NCBI GenBank assembly: GCA_023627715.1
Contig: JAMAHW010000001.1
Span: 806,001-870,000 of the forward strand
DNA: 64,000 nucleotides
DNA from: Periconia sp. R9002
Taxonomy: Eukaryota; Ascomycota; Dothideomycetes; Pleosporales; Periconiaceae
Direction of reading: 5' to 3'
Of the stretch, positions 59,483 to 64,000 are shown in pieces (within the stretch, counting starts at the first letter, position 1; each line of letters begins with the position of its first letter). The position numbers and the translations under genes were made by a program. The notes beneath the pieces are model-generated. The model was not told the origin of the DNA. It saw only the letters and a list, made by a program, of their open reading frames with translations, and made no database searches.

Positions 59483-60694
59483 GCTGGAGCGTGTCCATCC
59501 TTTTCAAGCTACTTCTCTACCAAAAATACAGGACTCACGGCGTCTGGGGATGCATTGGGGAATTTGGATTACCGCACCTATCATGGTAGCGACTGGCTTT
59601 GCGGTATGAAATAGGCTAGCGCAATATCAAGATGATGAATTTGAATGAATGTTCTTCTTGTGGCTTACAAACATTGGAACTTGTTTATGATCCATCCAAC
59701 ATGATGCTAGGTACACGTGATGGTACGTAGGATGGAGGTTTGAATGACCCAACCAAGACAGACGGTCACGCCACCTGAGTTACGCACATGGTCAACGTCA
59801 ATTTTCCGTCCACAACAAACTTTAGCCGAAATTTGCGGCCGCCATGGCATACCCAGAGACATGCCTCGGTGGGTTCAAGTGTGGCAGAGATGAGTATACA
59901 TTATGTATGCACGTACGTCTAGGTAAAGAGGTGTATACCTAGATATGTACATAGGTAGGAAGATGATGGATGATGACAAACGGTGGTGCAGCCACGAGTT
60001 GGGCCAAAAAAGGGCAACTAAGCGCAGCGTTTCTGTTGACCTGGGCGCTTGAGATGTAATGAGACCATGTTTTTGACGGTTCGGGAGCGGAGAAGAAGGG
60101 GAGCCGAAAAGGCTTTCCGCTGGATTGTTCACAATAGATGCACAAGGAGAGGGGGGCGTTTTCTGTCGTGAGAAAAGAAGGCAATCACCCACCGTCTCTT
60201 GTTGTTTAATAATATTTCCAGTTTGTTCCCTCCGATGAGGCGTTGGATGGCGCATGACGGCAAGAAGCGTGTGTGCAATTCCTACCAGGTGCGTTTATGG
60301 AATCAAAGACGCTTGATTAGCAATCTGTCTCGTCTGCGTCCAGCTCGTGCGATTCGGCCAGCAATGGACGGGACTCGATAGAAGGGTGCATAGAGATCTC
60401 CGTGTGCGGCTGCTAACAACTAACTTAAGCCCCGCTGACCGATCATCCTCCGAATCGCCAAAACCTCCAACCACACGGCGAGCCCGTTTGCCCTCTGTCG
60501 TCACATCACTACTAACAATCGCATAGCCTCTATGATAAACCATCGATAGTACATCGAATCCTTCACCCACCAGCTCCCTTCCAGGACATCTCCGTCGCCT
60601 GCCATGGAGGACATTCACGGCGTTGATGTGTCGTGGTTGCATCATTCTACCCGAGGTACACTTTCAGTTTGGCTCCACATTTGCCTGTCGCAAC
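59483..60694. other. Intergenic region, no supported gene
   Basis: 1.2 kb holding the RPL5 3' end and the promoter of the LRR gene. A repeated TACCTAG/TAGGTA motif lies at 59918-59958. No gene seen. Confidence 0.45.
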
Positions 60695-63600
60695 ATGACG
60701 GACCACGGTGCGTCTCTTAGCGTTCAAGAGAAATACTGACACGCATATTCAGATCATCATCACCGTCAGCATGCTCCGTCAACACCAGGTCTCTCCAAAG
60801 ATGTACCGCCGCCGACTTCCTCCCACGGCGGGCTCCCGTCTAGCTCATCCCCTCTCTCAGCTCCCGACAAAGACCCTAGAATACCCTCGTCAGCCCCTGC
60901 CGTCCAAAACCCTCCACTAGTTACCTCGCCGCCCTCTACTCCCTCGCCTGCGCAAAAGATACCTGCAAAGCGCCCGGCATTGCTCAATCGTGCTTCCAAT
61001 GACAAACTTGGAAGCGTCACGCCGCCTGGCTCTCGCAAGGGCTCGTGGATATCCAGTCTTAGTTCCAAATTCTCTTCCCAGAACCCTTCGGGGCAGCCAA
61101 CCCCTGCGCAGGCTCAAGGCTCATCTATTACTGCCAATGGCACACACGGCCCTACATCATCGGCCAACGGCGCCCTGAACGGCATACAAGCGGCTGCGAA
61201 CGGTAACCATGAAGCTCACGAGCCTTATGTTCCTCAGCCTCCCAAGAGCTCCTTTATATCCAACGCGCTGCGACGTCTCTCATCCGGAACACAGGTCGGC
61301 ACGGTGGGAAGGACCACCCCTCAAGGAGGTGTGTGCCCCAGGAAGGTGATGAACATTGATTCAAACCGGAACAGATGTTTGATGCCAGAATTGGACGCAA
61401 ACAAACTACGCCGTGTCGCATTCTGCGTGGATGTTGAGATTGCAAGTGGACCCAAGTACAAGGATGATCTGGATACAGAAGAGAAGAAGAAGAAACGGAA
61501 AGACAAGAAACTCAAAGAACGAGGGGAAGGGGAAGCACTGAAGAATCCCGAATCAGTTGCAAACGAGAAGGACAATGTCGGGGTCATCACTGTAGACGAT
61601 TCCCAGGAAGTCGTGGGTACGGAAGAAACGCCTAATCCCGAAGGCACTATAGTCGAGGACGCTAAGAAGGAAACGACAAGAAAGAAAGAGAAGAAGAAAA
61701 AGTCAGAGGCCGAGCGGAAAGAGAGGAAGGAAAAGAGGCGTCGTAAAGCAGAAGAAAACGGTTCCGTACCATTGGAGTTGACTAGAGACGAAGACGACAA
61801 GAGTACAGATGGTACTGACACAGTTAACAAAGCGCCCCCAAAACACCAGGATCGGCCTACAACGGACCCTCTCCGAATTTACCGGAGATGCTGCCAATTG
61901 CGAGAAACACCCATCCTCAAAAGAATCAGTGATCAGCTGTCTTCCCCTTCCGCGTGTGCACTCATTGCTCCCGGCGTAGTTACGTGTCTGGATCTTACCG
62001 GCTCACGGTTACAGCTTGCAGATGTTGTCACACTTTCCGACTGGCTTGCCGTGGTACCCGTGAAAAAGCTCTTGCTCGAGGATGCAGATTTGAATGATGA
62101 GAAAGTACGACTTATTCTTGCAGGACTGCTCGGTGTGAAAGTTCCCAAAGCTCACGCGTCAAGCGTAGAAACATCAAAAGAGAACGCCAACAGCGATGGG
62201 GACCGTTCTGGTTTCGTAAAGAAACTCGTGCTGAAGAACAATCCGAAGATCACGGCTGAGGGCTGGAACCATATTGCTTTGTTCATATATATGTGCAAAT
62301 CCATCATAGCACTTGATATCTCAATGGTTCCCTTTCCGGCTCCAACAAAAAGCCGGCAGCCTACCACCAATACCCCGCAATCTTCTACCAAGCAGACAGA
62401 GGATACTTCCGGCAAGGTCGCTGAAATCTTTTCAAAAGCCCTTGCCGAGAGGTTAGGAGGCTCTCACCTCGAGGAGCTTTCTCTTTCGGAATGTGGTCTT
62501 ACCTCTCCAATAATACGAAAAATCGTGGATGGGTGTGTAATCAGTGGTGTGCAGCGCATGGGCTTGGCTGGTAACGATTTGGATGATGAGGGTATTGACC
62601 ACATCATTCACTATCTTCGGTCAGGGGTATGCCAGGGGCTCGACCTGGGAGGCAACGCCCTGGGCAACTCGATAGAGAAACTTGCCGATTGCTTCACCAA
62701 AACCTCGCCTCTCTGGGCCCTAAGCCTCGCAAACACCGATCTCACGCACGACTCCCTGAAAAAGCTGTTTCCTGCTCTAGTCAGGCTGCCAAATTTCCGA
62801 TTTTTGGAGCTTTCTCACAACAAGGATCTGTTCTCCCATTCATCATCGCTATGTCTTCTCCGCAAGTATATGCCACAATTCACGGGTCTGAGGAGGATAC
62901 ATTTGAACGACGTATCCTTGTCTCCCGCAGACGTAATTGGTTTGGCAGAAATGCTACCGGAATGCAAGCATATCGCGCATGTGGATATGCTTGAGAACCC
63001 ACAAATAACCAATCTCGCACAATCGACGGATGAAGAGACACAGGAAGAGGCTGCTGCTGTATTCACATCGCTCACGATGGCTGCTAGATTGTCACGGACG
63101 CTCATATGTGTCAATATTGATGTCCCTGCAGCAGGAAGCAACGAGGTGGTCCAGGCTTTGGCTAAACAAGTCGTTGCCTATTGTTTGCGGAACATGAGTA
63201 ACTACCACGAGGACGTCCCTGAACTCAAGGAAGGAGAGCTTATGGCCGAAGAGAAAGAGGTTGAAGTACCAGATGTTCTCATGCACCTCGTAGGACATAA
63301 GATTGGCACCTCTCCAGCAACCGAAAATGAGACCCCAGCACCCGACAATGATTACATCGTTGGCGGTATTGGATTATCAAAAGCCCTCAACTACTGTCTA
63401 TCACAGAAGGCTACAGATTTACGGAGACAGTCTGGTCCTGCTAGCGGCACCGTAACACCAAGAAGCACTCACGCCGAAGACGTAGCGGACATAGGCAAGG
63501 CAAAAGCCATGTCCAAGAACCTGCTCGAATATGCGCGAAATGTCCGTGCCCGCGTTCAGCCTGCCTTGATGAGAGTAGCGAGGTCGGGCAGCGATCTGTC

Positions 63601-64000
63601 ATACCGTATATTATTCCTATCTTTGCAACATCTCCAAATATACTAACAATACGCAGGCCGGCTATTCATGCTGGATCAAACCTTGCAAGGAATCATCCAG
63701 CGCTTCGAAGACGAGTACCCCGAAACCCGCGTGCAGCCCGTCACCTCGGACGACGCCTCCACCCACAGCTCCAACCCCAGCACGTCCCCGCCCGCCTCCA
63801 CCGTCCCCACGCCCTTCACAAACGTCACAGAAGGCGCCCCGGACTCGGACGACGAAGACTCCAACAAGCTCGTCCGCTCGCGCCACAACTCGGACGTGAA
63901 CCTCGCGTCGCGCGCCCAAGCTCTCGAAGAAGGCCACGTCCACCGCGTCGGGCACCGTCTCCGCACCGAACTCTTCAACCCCTCCCGCCCGGCATCCTCA
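60695..64000 (+). CDS. Large leucine-rich-repeat protein (Mhp1-like), 3' end beyond the window
   Basis: Exons 60695-60707, 60753-63605 and 63657 onward; 1070 residues lie in the window. Exon 1 is 13 nt (MTDH). Residues 6-240 are Ser/Pro/Asn-rich with RKGSWISSLSSKFSSQNP and RRVAFCVDVEIASGPKYKDD; about 250-360 is a Lys/Glu-rich charged segment; about 420-780 carries leucine-rich repeats of the RNI type (LVLKNNPKITAEGWNHIALF, LEELSLSECGLTSPIIRKIV, LDLGGNALGNS). After the 51-nt intron the protein continues RLFMLDQTLQGIIQRFEDEY and a Ser/Thr-rich tail that leaves the window. In other filamentous ascomycetes such proteins carry the name 'cell wall biogenesis protein Mhp1', after a yeast microtubule-associated protein; that link is from memory and loose. 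Confidence 0.82.

Overview
The window is nuclear DNA of a filamentous ascomycete (Pezizomycotina). Gene content and intron style suggest a Dothideomycete, probably Pleosporales; that placement is inference. Evidence seen: about 17 eukaryotic protein genes on both strands, many short introns (47-160 nt) with GTRNGT donors, CTRAY branch sites and YAG acceptors, fungal families (DUF3431, Zn2Cys6 and Adr1-type C2H2 regulators, a yeast-type amino-acid permease) and no operons.

Layout. 1-12.5 kb is gene-dense: the first exon of an F-box protein (leaving the left edge), a DUF3431 membrane protein, an Rex3-type RNA exonuclease, a DUF676/Rog1-type lipase, a 789-residue Zn2Cys6 regulator and dynactin p25. 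14.2-18.0 kb holds an 1171-residue C2H2 regulator. It is followed, on its 5' side, by about 9 kb with no recognisable gene, rich in simple repeats. 27-40.4 kb is dense again: RPA subunit 3, a YML020W-like alpha/beta-hydrolase protein, SPB1, an unresolved small gene, a small mitochondrial protein, KEOPS subunit PCC1, free methionine-(R)-sulfoxide reductase, an F-box-like protein and a FAM32A/DUF1754 protein. 40.4-53.4 kb is sparse: one amino-acid permease flanked by 4.8 kb and 6.4 kb without a convincing gene. 53.4-64 kb has a conserved fungal low-complexity protein, ARP2, RPL5 and a large leucine-rich-repeat protein (Mhp1-like) that runs off the right edge.

Theme. Most genes are single-copy housekeeping functions: rRNA processing and the 60S subunit (SPB1, REX3, RPL5), tRNA t6A modification (PCC1), DNA replication (RFA3), actin and dynein machinery (ARP2, p25). 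There is no sign of a secondary-metabolite cluster, transposase or CRISPR, and no coordinated new system was found. The more unusual observations are gene-structure extremes (an ATG-only exon plus a 5-nt micro-exon, and two 54-nt stop-free introns), three possible relics (a stop-broken frame near 23 kb, a duplicated coiled-coil remnant near 50 kb and a MITE-like inverted repeat near 37.3 kb), and the long repeat-rich gene deserts. All intron boundaries were assigned by eye from splice consensus and family conservation.
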